A stretch of 46,812 nt of DNA, taken from an uncultured Eubacterium sp. (GTDB taxonomy: Bacteria; Bacillota; Clostridia; Lachnospirales; Lachnospiraceae). The notes beneath the pieces are model-generated. The model did no database searches, was not told where the DNA came from, and was given only the letters and a program-made list of their open reading frames with translations. The translations under genes were made by a program, and so were the position numbers. Where the stretch lies: positions 3,660 through 50,471 of the forward strand of contig CAJUIH010000011.1 in the NCBI GenBank assembly GCA_910586045.1. Direction: 5' to 3'. Below, one piece after another: positions 14,706 through 23,603 of the stretch (positions within the stretch are counted from its first letter, which is position 1; each line of letters opens with the position of its first letter).

Positions 14706-15854
14706 TTGGAAGACAATTTTGAAGAATTTACGGCGCAGGCGCCGAAACTGGTATTTGAAACAGAACCGGAAAAACCGCAGCCACAACAGCAGGCACCGCA
14801 GCCGCAGCAGGAGGAGGCGCTTAATGATTCCATGCTGTCGCAGGAGGAACGGATGCAGGTAGACGCCTTTGTACAGCAGATTGACCTGCGCAATTCCAAT
14901 GCGGTATTAAATTATGGGACCGGGACACAAAAGCGGATGGCTGATTTTTCTGAAAAGGCGCTGCAAAATGTCCGTACCAAGGATATGGGCGAAATCGGAA
15001 ATATGGTCGCCGGGCTTGTAACGCAGCTACGCAGTTTGGATTCCGGGGAAGAATCCAGGGGAATGTTTGGATTTTTTAAAAAGGGAGAGAATAAAGTAGC
15101 CGCGATGCGGGCAAGGTACAGCAAAGTAGAAACCAATGTAAATGAAATTGTAAAGTCACTGGAGAACCATCAGGCGCTGCTGTTAAAGGATATTTCCGTA
15201 CTGGACCATATGTATGAGATCAACCTGAATTATTTTAAGGAGCTTTCGATGTACATCCTTGCCGGAAAAAAGAAGCTCCAGCAGGTACGGTCGCAGGAGT
15301 TAGCGGAACTCCAGCGCAAAGCGGCACAAAGCGGCCTGCCGGAAGACGCGCAGGCGGCGCGTGATTTGGCGGATTTGTGCAGCCGTTTTGAGAAAAAGCT
15401 GTATGACCTGGAGCTGACCCGGACGGTTTCGATCCAGACAGCGCCGCAGATTCGTATGGTGCAGAATGCGGATACGCTGATGGCGGAAAAAATCCAGTCT
15501 ACGATTGTAAATACGATACCGCTTTGGAAGAGCCAGATGGTGATTGCCATTGGCGTGGAGCATTCGGCTCAGGCGGCAAGGGCGCAGCGTGAGGTTACGG
15601 ATATGACCAACGAGCTGTTAAAACGGAATGCGGACGCCTTAAAGCTGGCTACGGTAGAGAGCGCGAAGCAGTCGGAGCGGGGGATTGTGGACTTGGAGAC
15701 GTTAAAGCATACGAATGAAACGCTGATTACGACATTGGATGAAGTGATGAAAATCCAGATGGACGGAAGGGAAAAACGGCGCGCGGCAGAGGCGGAATTA
15801 GCGGAAATGGAAACGCAGTTGAAAAATAAAATGCTGGAAGTATCGCGCACGTAA
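14706..15854 (+). CDS. telA: TelA family protein (toxic anion resistance)
   Basis: 382 aa. I chose TTG 14706 because CAGGAGG lies 8 nt upstream; an in-frame TTG at 14673 has no such site. After a Q/P-rich N-terminus (PQPQQQAPQPQQ) the TelA core follows: VDAFVQQIDLRNSNAVLNYG, FGFFKKGENKV, LEDHQALLLKDI-like LENHQALLLKDISVLDHMY, and IVNTIPLWKSQMVIAIG. It is predicted to be cytoplasmic and helical. TelA proteins are linked to tellurite and cell-envelope stress; their molecular activity is not settled. It probably acts with the XpaC-like protein encoded upstream. Confidence 0.9.
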   Translation: MEDNFEEFTAQAPKLVFETEPEKPQPQQQAPQPQQEEALNDSMLSQEERMQVDAFVQQIDLRNSNAVLNYGTGTQKRMADFSEKALQNVRTKDMGEIGNMVAGLVTQLRSLDSGEESRGMFGFFKKGENKVAAMRARYSKVETNVNEIVKSLENHQALLLKDISVLDHMYEINLNYFKELSMYILAGKKKLQQVRSQELAELQRKAAQSGLPEDAQAARDLADLCSRFEKKLYDLELTRTVSIQTAPQIRMVQNADTLMAEKIQSTIVNTIPLWKSQMVIAIGVEHSAQAARAQREVTDMTNELLKRNADALKLATVESAKQSERGIVDLETLKHTNETLITTLDEVMKIQMDGREKRRAAEAELAEMETQLKNKMLEVSRT

Positions 15855-15886
15855 TCCGGCTGTTTTGAAAAGGTGGAAAGAGGACG

Positions 15887-16669
15887 ATGAAAAAGGCTGC
15901 ATTTTTTGATATTGACGGCACGATTTTGGATGCGAAAAATTATATTCCAAAAAGCACGATCGAAGGCATCCATAAAATGCAAGAAAAGGGGAATTATGCA
16001 TTCTTATGTACCGGGCGCAGCAGGGCATTTGTACAAAACAAAGCGCTTTTGGATATCGGGTTTGACGGGATTATAAGCGGCTGCGGCACGATGGTGGAGT
16101 TTCATGACGAGGTGATTTTTTATCAGGCTATTGCATGGGACCTGCTGCAGAAAACGGTTGCGTTTTTAAAGGAACAAAAAGCCGCCGTTATTATGGAAGG
16201 GCGTACGCATTTGTTTTTAGACGAGGAGGATTTTGGAAGCGACCTTTATATTGCAAGGCTTAGGGATGAAATTGGAGAACATTTGATCCCGATTACAGGC
16301 AGTGAAGAACAATGGGAGGTCAGTAAATTTTCCTGCGCAACCGAGCATGCGGATCTGGAGCTGTTAAAAAAAGAGCTGGAAGCGGATTATGAACTGCTGG
16401 TGCATGATATTCCGGTTGTGGAAATCGTGCCGAAAGGCTGTTCCAAAGGTACTGGGATCCTTACCGTATGCGAAAAGCTGGGGCTTCCGGCGGCGGATAC
16501 GTATGCGTTTGGCGACAGTGTGAACGATTTGCCGATGTTTGCGGCGGCAGGGCACAGCATTGCTATGGGCAATGCGCCGGCGTTTGTGCAGCGCGAGGCC
16601 TCTTATGTGACCGATTCGCTGCATGACGACGGGATTTACCATGCGCTGGAGCATTTTGGACTGATTTAA
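15887..16669 (+). CDS. Cof-type HAD-superfamily phosphatase
   Basis: 260 aa. HAD motif I FFDIDGTIL has the nucleophile Asp near residue 8 and the acid/base Asp two residues on. Motif II is in FLCTGRS, motif III is the Lys of PKGCSKGTGI, and motif IV is FGDSVNDLPMF. The cap is of the C2 type. Cof-type enzymes dephosphorylate small sugar or cofactor phosphates; the substrate cannot be predicted. The SD is AGAGG. It is followed by trkA after 34 nt. Confidence 0.9.
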   Translation: MKKAAFFDIDGTILDAKNYIPKSTIEGIHKMQEKGNYAFLCTGRSRAFVQNKALLDIGFDGIISGCGTMVEFHDEVIFYQAIAWDLLQKTVAFLKEQKAAVIMEGRTHLFLDEEDFGSDLYIARLRDEIGEHLIPITGSEEQWEVSKFSCATEHADLELLKKELEADYELLVHDIPVVEIVPKGCSKGTGILTVCEKLGLPAADTYAFGDSVNDLPMFAAAGHSIAMGNAPAFVQREASYVTDSLHDDGIYHALEHFGLI

Positions 16670-16703
16670 TACGAAGCGTGAAAAGTGCAGATAGGAGCAG
16701 GAT

Positions 16704-18059
16704 ATGAAGATTATCGTTGTAGGCTGCGGAAATGTGGGGTCCGCGCTTGCAGAACAGTTAAGTTCGGAAGGACATGATATTACCGTAATTGATACGCGCC
16801 AGGAACTGGTGGAAACTGTTTCCGTATCGTGCGACGTGCTTGGCATTGTCGGCAACGGCGCCAGCTTTACGGTGCAGTCGGAGGCCGGCGTGGAAGACGC
16901 GGATTTGATCGCGGCGGTGACAGGATCGGATGAGCTAAACCTGCTGTGCTGTTTGATCGCGCGCAAGGCAGGCGGCTGCCATACGATTGCGCGCGTCAGC
17001 AATCCGGTATACAGCCAGGAGATTGCGTTTATTAAGGAAGAACTGGGATTGTCTATGATTATTAACCCGCAGCTTGCGGCGGCGCGGGAGATGGCAAGGA
17101 TGCTGAAATTTCCGTTTGCCATGAAAGTCGACACGTTTGTGAAAAGCCGTGTGGAGCTGGTTGTCTACCGTATTGAGGAGGGCAGCCCGCTTTGCAACGT
17201 AAAGCTAAAGGACCTGCCGGGCCGGCTGCTTTGCGACGTGCTGATTCCCATTGTGGAACGCGGGGAACAAGTGCTGATTGCGGACGGTAATTTTGAACTG
17301 AAAGCGAAAGACGATATTACCATCGTCGGGACGCAGATGAAGACGATTGAGTTTTTCAAAAAACTGGGCAAGCCGACCGCGGCTGTGCGAAACGCCATGA
17401 TTATCGGCGGCGGGCGGACTTCGATTTATCTGGCGAAGCAGTTGCTGCAAATGGGGCTGAAAGTAAAGATTATCGAGCGTGACCGCAAGCGCTGCGAAAT
17501 CCTGACCGAGATGCTTCCTAAGGCAATGGTGATCTGCGGGGACGCGACGGACCAGGATGTGCTGCTGGAAGAGGGGCTGGTGGAAACAGAGGCGTTTGTC
17601 GCAAATACGAATTTTGACGAAGAAAATATTATGCTGACGCTGTTTGCCAAAAGCCTTTCCAAAGCAAAGCTGATTACAAAAGTACACCGGCTGGCTTATG
17701 ACGATATCATTGCGAAGCTGGATCTTGGCAGTATTATTTATCCGAAATATATTACGGCGGTAACGATTATCCAGTATGTCCGGGCGATGAAAAATTCGCT
17801 CGGCAGCAATATCGAAACACTCTACCGGCTCAATGACAACCGGGTAGAGGCGATGGAATTTTTGATTAAGGAAAATTCGCCGGTGGTCGGTATTCCGTTA
17901 GCGGAACTGAATTTAAAGAAAAATATGATTATCGGCTGTATCACGCACAAAGGGCAGACGACGATTGCCAAGGGCCAGTCCATGATTGAAGTCGGCGATA
18001 CCGTGATCCTGATTACAACGCAGACCGGACTGCATGATATCCGGGATGCGGTGAAGTAG
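16704..18059 (+). CDS. trkA: Trk potassium uptake regulatory protein TrkA
   Basis: 451 aa, the full two-module length. First RCK-N NAD-binding domain IIVVGCGNVGSALAEQL (residues 3-19) with acidic HDITVIDT, then an RCK-C domain. The second RCK-N (NAMIIGGGRTSIYLAKQLL, near residue 231) has GGGRTS and the acidic IIERD, followed by a second RCK-C ending in EVGDTVILIT. It should form the cytoplasmic gating ring on TrkH, sensing nucleotides. GGAG lies upstream, and trkH follows after 9 nt. Confidence 0.95.
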   Translation: MKIIVVGCGNVGSALAEQLSSEGHDITVIDTRQELVETVSVSCDVLGIVGNGASFTVQSEAGVEDADLIAAVTGSDELNLLCCLIARKAGGCHTIARVSNPVYSQEIAFIKEELGLSMIINPQLAAAREMARMLKFPFAMKVDTFVKSRVELVVYRIEEGSPLCNVKLKDLPGRLLCDVLIPIVERGEQVLIADGNFELKAKDDITIVGTQMKTIEFFKKLGKPTAAVRNAMIIGGGRTSIYLAKQLLQMGLKVKIIERDRKRCEILTEMLPKAMVICGDATDQDVLLEEGLVETEAFVANTNFDEENIMLTLFAKSLSKAKLITKVHRLAYDDIIAKLDLGSIIYPKYITAVTIIQYVRAMKNSLGSNIETLYRLNDNRVEAMEFLIKENSPVVGIPLAELNLKKNMIIGCITHKGQTTIAKGQSMIEVGDTVILITTQTGLHDIRDAVK

Positions 18060-18068
18060 GGGGCTGTC

Positions 18069-19568
18069 ATGAATGGTTCAATGATTCGTTATATTTTGGG
18101 CACGGTACTGTGCTGTGAGGGCGTATTTTTGCTAGCCCCGGTATTGGTGGCGGTTTTGTATGGGGAAGAAGCGGGCATTTATTATATGGGGACTGCGGCA
18201 GTCTGTTTTGCGGCCGGTTTATTTCTGCGTTTGATCCGCAGGAAAAGAAAGGGCTTTTATTCCAGGGAAGGGTTTGTAGCGGTTTCGTTTAGCTGGCTAG
18301 TGATGAGTATTGCCGGTGCGGTTCCGATGTATCTGACCGGGGAATATCTTTCTTATGTGGACGCGTTGTTTGATACCATATCCGGATTTACGACGACGGG
18401 CGCCAGCGTGCTTTCTTCCATTGAAGAATTATCGCGGGCTACGGCGTTTTGGCGCTGCTTTACGCATTGGAGCGGCGGGATGGGCGTGCTTGTATTTTTA
18501 ATGGCGGTCGTGCCGCTGTCCGGCAGTTCCAGCCTGCATCTGATGCGTGCGGAAAGCCCCGGCCCGTCGGTTGGGAAGCTGGTGCCGAAAGTGCGCCAGA
18601 CCGCTTTGATTTTATACAAGATTTATCTTGTCATTACGATTGCGGAAGTATTGGCGCTGCTGCTTGCGGGAATGCCGTTATATGAATCGCTGGCCCTTTC
18701 GTTTTCTACGGTAGGAACGGGCGGGTTTGCGCTCGTTAATTCGAGTATCGCTTCGTATAGTATTCCGGTGCAGGTCATTATCATTGTATTTATGCTGCTT
18801 TGCGCGATTAATTTTAATACGTTTTATTTGCTTTTGGTTAAAAAACCGAAAGAAGCGCTTTTGCACAATTCCGAGGTCCAATGGTTTTTGCTGCTTGTGC
18901 TGCTGTCGGCGGGTGTGATCGCCTGGAATATCAGGGATGGGTTTGGAAGTATCTTTGAGTCGTTCCATACGGCGATGTTTCAGGTCGCGACGCTGGTGTC
19001 CAGTACCGGGTTTGCGACAGCGGATTTTAACCTGTGGCCGGAACTGTCTAAGACAATCTTGGTTCTTTTGATGTTTATGGGCGCCTGCGCGGGCAGTACC
19101 GGGGGCGGTTTTAAGGTGTCGCGTATGCTGATTGTGCTGCGCGCGGCGAAAAATGAACTGTTAAATATGGTCCATCCGCGCAGTGTGCAGAAAGTGCATA
19201 TGAACGGCAGGCTTGTACCGGATCAGATTGTAAAGACGGCGCTGTGCTATATGATCGTCTATATTTTTGTGCTGCTTGGCTCCGTTTTATTGATCAGCAT
19301 CGATAATTTTGATATGACGACAAATTTTACCGCGGTTTTGGCGACGTTAAATAATATCGGCCCAGGCCTGAACGCAGTAGGGCCTACCGGAAATTTCGGC
19401 GGATACAGTGTATTTTCAAAGTTTGTATTAATGTTTGATATGCTGGCCGGACGGTTGGAGTTGTTTCCGGTGCTGGCCCTGTTCGCGCCCGGTATGTGGC
19501 GTCTGCCGACACGGCGCAGCAGCAAAAAAGAATTTGAAAAAATAGACCAGATGAATGAAACAGAATAA
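18069..19568 (+). CDS. trkH: Trk potassium uptake channel TrkH
   Basis: 499 aa with ten or so membrane helices. Four selectivity-filter loops are visible: TISGFTTTGASVL, STVGTGGFALVN, VSSTGFATADFN and the final ATLNNIGPGLN. The family segment GACAGSTGGGFKVSRM is also present. It forms the K+-conducting subunit, assembling as a dimer with TrkA. Its TAA is 56 nt before the RACo-like gene and I see no terminator between them. Confidence 0.95.
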   Translation: MNGSMIRYILGTVLCCEGVFLLAPVLVAVLYGEEAGIYYMGTAAVCFAAGLFLRLIRRKRKGFYSREGFVAVSFSWLVMSIAGAVPMYLTGEYLSYVDALFDTISGFTTTGASVLSSIEELSRATAFWRCFTHWSGGMGVLVFLMAVVPLSGSSSLHLMRAESPGPSVGKLVPKVRQTALILYKIYLVITIAEVLALLLAGMPLYESLALSFSTVGTGGFALVNSSIASYSIPVQVIIIVFMLLCAINFNTFYLLLVKKPKEALLHNSEVQWFLLLVLLSAGVIAWNIRDGFGSIFESFHTAMFQVATLVSSTGFATADFNLWPELSKTILVLLMFMGACAGSTGGGFKVSRMLIVLRAAKNELLNMVHPRSVQKVHMNGRLVPDQIVKTALCYMIVYIFVLLGSVLLISIDNFDMTTNFTAVLATLNNIGPGLNAVGPTGNFGGYSVFSKFVLMFDMLAGRLELFPVLALFAPGMWRLPTRRSSKKEFEKIDQMNETE

Positions 19569-19624
19569 AACGCAGGAAAGCGGAATCAGTCAAAAGCGGC
19601 TGGAAACGGCGGAAAGGATAGTGT

Positions 19625-21265
19625 GTGGAAAACGGACAAAAACAGCAGGATCCGGCGGACGGATGGCTGCAGGTAACAGTGAAAGATGCTTGCGGACAGA
19701 ATATTTTGGGGACGGTTAAGGTTTTGCCGGGCAGGAAGCTTTTGGATGTGTGCAGGGAAAACCGCATCGGTCTGGAAGCGGCATGCAACGGAAATGGAAC
19801 ATGCGGCAAGTGCAGGGTACGGATCCAAAAAGGGGACGCGCCGGCAACAAAAGACGACCGGAATATTTTTTCGTCCCAGGAGCTGGCAGACGGATACCGC
19901 CTGGCCTGCAGGGTGGAGATCTTTTCCGACCTGGCTGTTTGCGTCGGGGGCGGTTTGGAAACGACGCGGATGCAGACGCTTGGATTGTCGGGATCCGGGT
20001 TTTCGGATGCGGCGGCGGACCGGGAAAAGGAACGGGTATGTATGATTGCGGCGGACCTTGGCAGCACTACGCTTGCGGCGGTTCTGCTCGCGGAAGACGG
20101 GACGGTTTTGGGACAGGAATCCGCGGTAAACACGCAAAGAAGCTATGGAGCGGATGTGATTTCGCGTATACAGGCATCCAATGAGGGAAAACGGGAAGCC
20201 CTGCGGGATTGCATCTGCCGTGATCTGGCAGGGTTATTTCAGTCGCTTGTCACTCAATTTGCAAAAACGTATCGGCAAACCGTGCGGGTATCAAAAATTG
20301 CGGTCGCGGCAAATACGACGATGATGCATTTGCTGCGCGGCTATTCGTGTGAAACACTGGGAGCGGTCCCGTTTACACCGGTAAACCTGGGTTTGGAGTG
20401 CCTGCCTTACCGGGAGGTGTTTGCAGAATGCGCGGACGGCCCGGCGTGTCCGGCTTGCGGCGACAGCATGGTTTACCTGCTGTGCGGGATGTCGGCGTTT
20501 GCGGGGGCAGATGTTACGGCGGGTTTATATAGCAGCGGGTTTTGGCAGACGCCCGAACAGGAATGCGCCTTTTTTGTGGACCTTGGAACGAATGGGGAGC
20601 TTGCGTGCGGGAACCGGGCAGGATTTGTGACGGCTTCCGCAGCGGCAGGCCCGGCGTTTGAGGGCGGGCGGCTAAGCTGCGGAATCCCCGGCATACCGGG
20701 CGCCATCTCCGATGTATCTTTTTTCTGCCACAGGGTACGGATCCGCACGATTGGCCAGAAGAAGCCGTGCGGGATTTGCGGGACAGGGGCGTTATCCGCG
20801 GCCGCGGCGCTGCGCCAAGAGCACCGCATGGATGCAGAAGGCCTTTTGGAACCGCAGTTATTTGCAAACGGGTTTGTGCTGGCAAGCGGGGAAGACGGCA
20901 GAAAGATCTGCCTGACGCAGGCGGATATCCGGGAGATCCAAATGGCAAAAGCGGCGATCCGCGCCGGGATCGAGATTTTGCAGGAAGGGGTACAGGTGGA
21001 CCGCGTGTACCTGGCCGGCGGATTTGGGAATTATTTACAGCCCGAGACGGCATTTGCAATCGGATTGTTTCCGCCGGAGTGGAAAGGCAAGGTAATTTTA
21101 TGCGGCAACACGAGTTTAAAAGGGGCAGTTGCCTTTTTAACCGATGATGCCTGCGGCGGGGCGTTGGAAGAAATCTGCGGCAAAAACGAAACGGTACGGC
21201 TGGAAGAGTGCCCGTCTTTTGCGGACCTTTACCTGCGGAAAATGCGGTTTCCATCTTTACCATAG
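19625..21265 (+). CDS. Corrinoid-protein reductive activase (RACo-type, [2Fe-2S] plus ASKHA domains)
   Basis: 546 aa. N-terminal 2Fe-2S ferredoxin domain with Cys54, Cys60 and Cys63 (CNGNGTCGKC) and Cys95 (LACRVEI). A linker leads to the C-terminal ATPase of the ASKHA superfamily (DUF4445): IAADLGSTTLAAVLL, FFVDLGTNGELACG and YLAGGFGNYL. RACo proteins use ATP and an electron to restore inactive Co(II) corrinoid proteins to Co(I) for methyl transfer. GTG 19625 follows GAAAGGA. No corrinoid protein or methyltransferase gene is in the window. Its position directly before the cobalamin genes links corrinoid supply to corrinoid use. Confidence 0.88.
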   Translation: MENGQKQQDPADGWLQVTVKDACGQNILGTVKVLPGRKLLDVCRENRIGLEAACNGNGTCGKCRVRIQKGDAPATKDDRNIFSSQELADGYRLACRVEIFSDLAVCVGGGLETTRMQTLGLSGSGFSDAAADREKERVCMIAADLGSTTLAAVLLAEDGTVLGQESAVNTQRSYGADVISRIQASNEGKREALRDCICRDLAGLFQSLVTQFAKTYRQTVRVSKIAVAANTTMMHLLRGYSCETLGAVPFTPVNLGLECLPYREVFAECADGPACPACGDSMVYLLCGMSAFAGADVTAGLYSSGFWQTPEQECAFFVDLGTNGELACGNRAGFVTASAAAGPAFEGGRLSCGIPGIPGAISDVSFFCHRVRIRTIGQKKPCGICGTGALSAAAALRQEHRMDAEGLLEPQLFANGFVLASGEDGRKICLTQADIREIQMAKAAIRAGIEILQEGVQVDRVYLAGGFGNYLQPETAFAIGLFPPEWKGKVILCGNTSLKGAVAFLTDDACGGALEEICGKNETVRLEECPSFADLYLRKMRFPSLP

Positions 21266-21303
21266 GAGGCATACCGTTTTTCAAATCATAAAGGAGTATA
21301 CGA

Positions 21304-22014
21304 ATGCAAAAAGGAATCTTATACGGCGTCGGCGTCGGGCCGGGGGATCCACAGCTTTTGACGTTAAAAGCCGTGGCGGTGATACAAACATGCGGGCGGA
21401 TCGCGGTGCCCGGGGAACACAAAGAGCAGACGACGGCTTATCAGATCGTCAGGCAGGTATTGCCGGAAATCGAAACGATGCCCTGCCTGTGCATTCCGAT
21501 GCCGATGACGAAAGACAGGCAGAAATTGGCTTCCAGCCATGCCGAGGGCGCGCGCCGTCTGATCCAAATACTGGAACAAGGGGATTCCGTCGCTTTTTTA
21601 ACGCTCGGGGATCCGACCATTTACTCAACCTACCTGTATCTGCATGGACGTGTCTGCGCGGCAGGTTATCAAGCCGAAATTGTAAGCGGCGTCCCGTCCT
21701 TTTGCGCGGCGGCGGCGCGTATGGGCATCAGCCTGGCGGAAGGCGCGCAGATGCTGCATATCATCCCGTCGTCCTATACAGCTGCGGAGGGATTGGAGCT
21801 GCCCGGGACGAAAGTATTTATGAAAGCGGGAACCAAGATGAAAATGGTCAAGGAGGCATTGGCTTTGGGAAGCGGCGGGATGGAATTGTATATGGCGCAA
21901 AACTGCGGTATGGAAAACGAACAGATTTATTTCAGTATGAAAGACGCAGCGCAAATCCCGGACAACGCGGGCTATTATTCCCTGATTATTGTAAAAGAAC
22001 CAAAAAATCGGTAA
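21304..22014 (+). CDS. cbiL: Cobalt-precorrin-2 C20-methyltransferase
   Basis: 236 aa of the tetrapyrrole methylase fold. SAM-binding glycine loop GVGVGPGDPQLLTLKAV (residues 8-24), then SVAFLTLGDPTIYSTY, VSGVPSFCAAAARMG, and a C-terminal subdomain with MKAGTKM typical of CbiL/CobI. It adds the C20 methyl to (cobalt-)precorrin-2 early in corrin formation. ATG 21304 has AAAGGAG 7 nt upstream. It is the first ring-modifying gene of the cluster; the preceding 38 nt hold neither promoter nor riboswitch that I can see. Confidence 0.93.
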   Translation: MQKGILYGVGVGPGDPQLLTLKAVAVIQTCGRIAVPGEHKEQTTAYQIVRQVLPEIETMPCLCIPMPMTKDRQKLASSHAEGARRLIQILEQGDSVAFLTLGDPTIYSTYLYLHGRVCAAGYQAEIVSGVPSFCAAAARMGISLAEGAQMLHIIPSSYTAAEGLELPGTKVFMKAGTKMKMVKEALALGSGGMELYMAQNCGMENEQIYFSMKDAAQIPDNAGYYSLIIVKEPKNR

Positions 22015-22058
22015 AGGCGAAAACAAATGCAATCGGAACATAGACCAGGGAGATAACA

Positions 22059-23603
22059 ATGGTACATTTTGTAGGAGCCGGAAGCGGGGCGGCGGATTTA
22101 ATTACGGTGCGCGGGCAGCGCCTGCTGCGGGAAGCGGACGTAATTATCTATACAGGATCGCTTGTAAATCCGGAATTATTAAACGAAAAAAAGCCGGATT
22201 GCGTATGTTATAACAGCGCGCATCTGACGTTAGAGGAAGTGGTCGCGCTGATGCGGCAGGCACACGCGCAGCAGAAAGAGACCGTGCGTCTGCATACCGG
22301 GGATCCCTGCTTGTACGGTGCGGTCCGCGAGCAGATGGATGCGCTGGACGCACTTGGGATCGCCTATGACGATACGCCGGGCGTCAGCTCGTTTTGCGGC
22401 GCTGCTGCGGCGCTTCGAATGGAATATACGCTGCCCGGGGTATCCCAAAGCGTGATTATTACACGTATGGCGGGGCGTACCCCGGTGCCGGATCAAGAAA
22501 GCATTGAGCGGCTTGCTTCCCATCAGGCGACAATGGTTATTTTTCTAAGCGCCGGGATGCTGGAAGAACTGGCGGCGCGCCTGCTGGCGGGCGGCTATGC
22601 GCCGGATACGCCGGCGGCTATTGTATATAAGGCTACTTGGCCCGAGGAAGAGACCTATGTCACCTGCGTGCGGGATCTGGCAGAAACGGCGGCCGCGCAC
22701 GGTATTGCAAAAACGGCGCTGGTGATCGTTGGAAAAACAGTGGCGCAGCGCGGCTATACGCGTTCGTTTTTATACGACCCGTCCTTTGAAACGGGATACC
22801 GGGCGGCGGGCGTACCGCAGCCGGATTATATTGAAAAAAAAGGAAAATTATATGTAGTCGGCATCGGTCCCGGCGCACGCGAGATGATGACGCAGCAGGC
22901 GATACGCGCGCTGGAAAAAAGCAGTGTGGTGATTGGGTATACGACCTATATCGACCTGATCCAGGAATATTTTCCGGGCAAAACCTTTTTGTCCGCGCCG
23001 ATGCGCCAGGAAGTGTCCCGCTGTGAGCTGGCGCTGCGCACGGCGGCCCAGGGAACGGTTGCGGCAGTCGTATGCAGCGGAGACGGCGGGGTATACGGCA
23101 TGAGCGGGCTGATTTTAGAACTCGCGCAGCAATACCCGCAGGTAGAAATCGAGATAATAAGCGGGGTAACGGCCGCTACGGCGGGGGCCAGCGTGCTGGG
23201 CGCGCCGCTGATGCATGATTTTGCACTGGTGAGCCTGAGCGATTGGCTGACGCCATGGGAAATCATTGAACAACGCCTGCGTCATGCCGCGCAAGCGGAT
23301 TTTGTAATCTGCCTGTACAATCCGTCCAGCAAAAGCCGTGCGGATTACCTGAAACGGGCATGCGCGGTAGTTTTGGAATGGCAAAAGCCCGATACGGTAT
23401 GCGGGATTGTGGAAAATATCGGAAGAAACGGGCAGGCCGCGCGGATTTTGACACTGGAAGCGCTGCGGGATACCGCCGTTAATATGTTTACGACCGTATG
23501 GATCGGAAATTCCAAAACAAAGGTAATCGCGGGGAAAATGGTGACGCCGCGCGGATACCGGCTGCAGTCCGGCATGGGAAACGGAGTGTCCGCGGATGAA
23601 TAA
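22059..23603 (+). CDS. cbiFH: CbiF-CbiH fusion: cobalt-precorrin-4 C11- and cobalt-precorrin-3B C17-methyltransferase
   Basis: 514 aa, equal to two complete tetrapyrrole methylases. Residues 1 to about 250 are CbiF-like: VHFVGAGSGAADLITVRGQR, ADVIIYTGSLVNPELL, HTGDPCLYGAVREQM, DTPGVSSFCGAAAAL. Residues from about 264 are CbiH-like: KLYVVGIGPGAREMMTQQA, VVIGYTTYIDLI, VCSGDGGVYGMSGLILE, ISGVTAATAGASVLGAPLMHDF, LYNPSSKSR. There is no CbiG domain in the linker, although cbiG is often next to or fused with cbiH. One polypeptide thus carries two steps that are separated by others in the pathway order. AGGGAG is the SD. Confidence 0.92.
   Translation: MVHFVGAGSGAADLITVRGQRLLREADVIIYTGSLVNPELLNEKKPDCVCYNSAHLTLEEVVALMRQAHAQQKETVRLHTGDPCLYGAVREQMDALDALGIAYDDTPGVSSFCGAAAALRMEYTLPGVSQSVIITRMAGRTPVPDQESIERLASHQATMVIFLSAGMLEELAARLLAGGYAPDTPAAIVYKATWPEEETYVTCVRDLAETAAAHGIAKTALVIVGKTVAQRGYTRSFLYDPSFETGYRAAGVPQPDYIEKKGKLYVVGIGPGAREMMTQQAIRALEKSSVVIGYTTYIDLIQEYFPGKTFLSAPMRQEVSRCELALRTAAQGTVAAVVCSGDGGVYGMSGLILELAQQYPQVEIEIISGVTAATAGASVLGAPLMHDFALVSLSDWLTPWEIIEQRLRHAAQADFVICLYNPSSKSRADYLKRACAVVLEWQKPDTVCGIVENIGRNGQAARILTLEALRDTAVNMFTTVWIGNSKTKVIAGKMVTPRGYRLQSGMGNGVSADE

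Noticed and set aside
19569..21303. Cobalamin riboswitch before the RACo gene or cbiL
   Set aside because: The gaps are only 56 and 38 nt, and I saw no B12-box or conserved core.
21144..22043. 299-codon plus-strand frame over the RACo end and cbiL
   Set aside because: It overlaps two recognisable genes in another frame and has no SD or family match.
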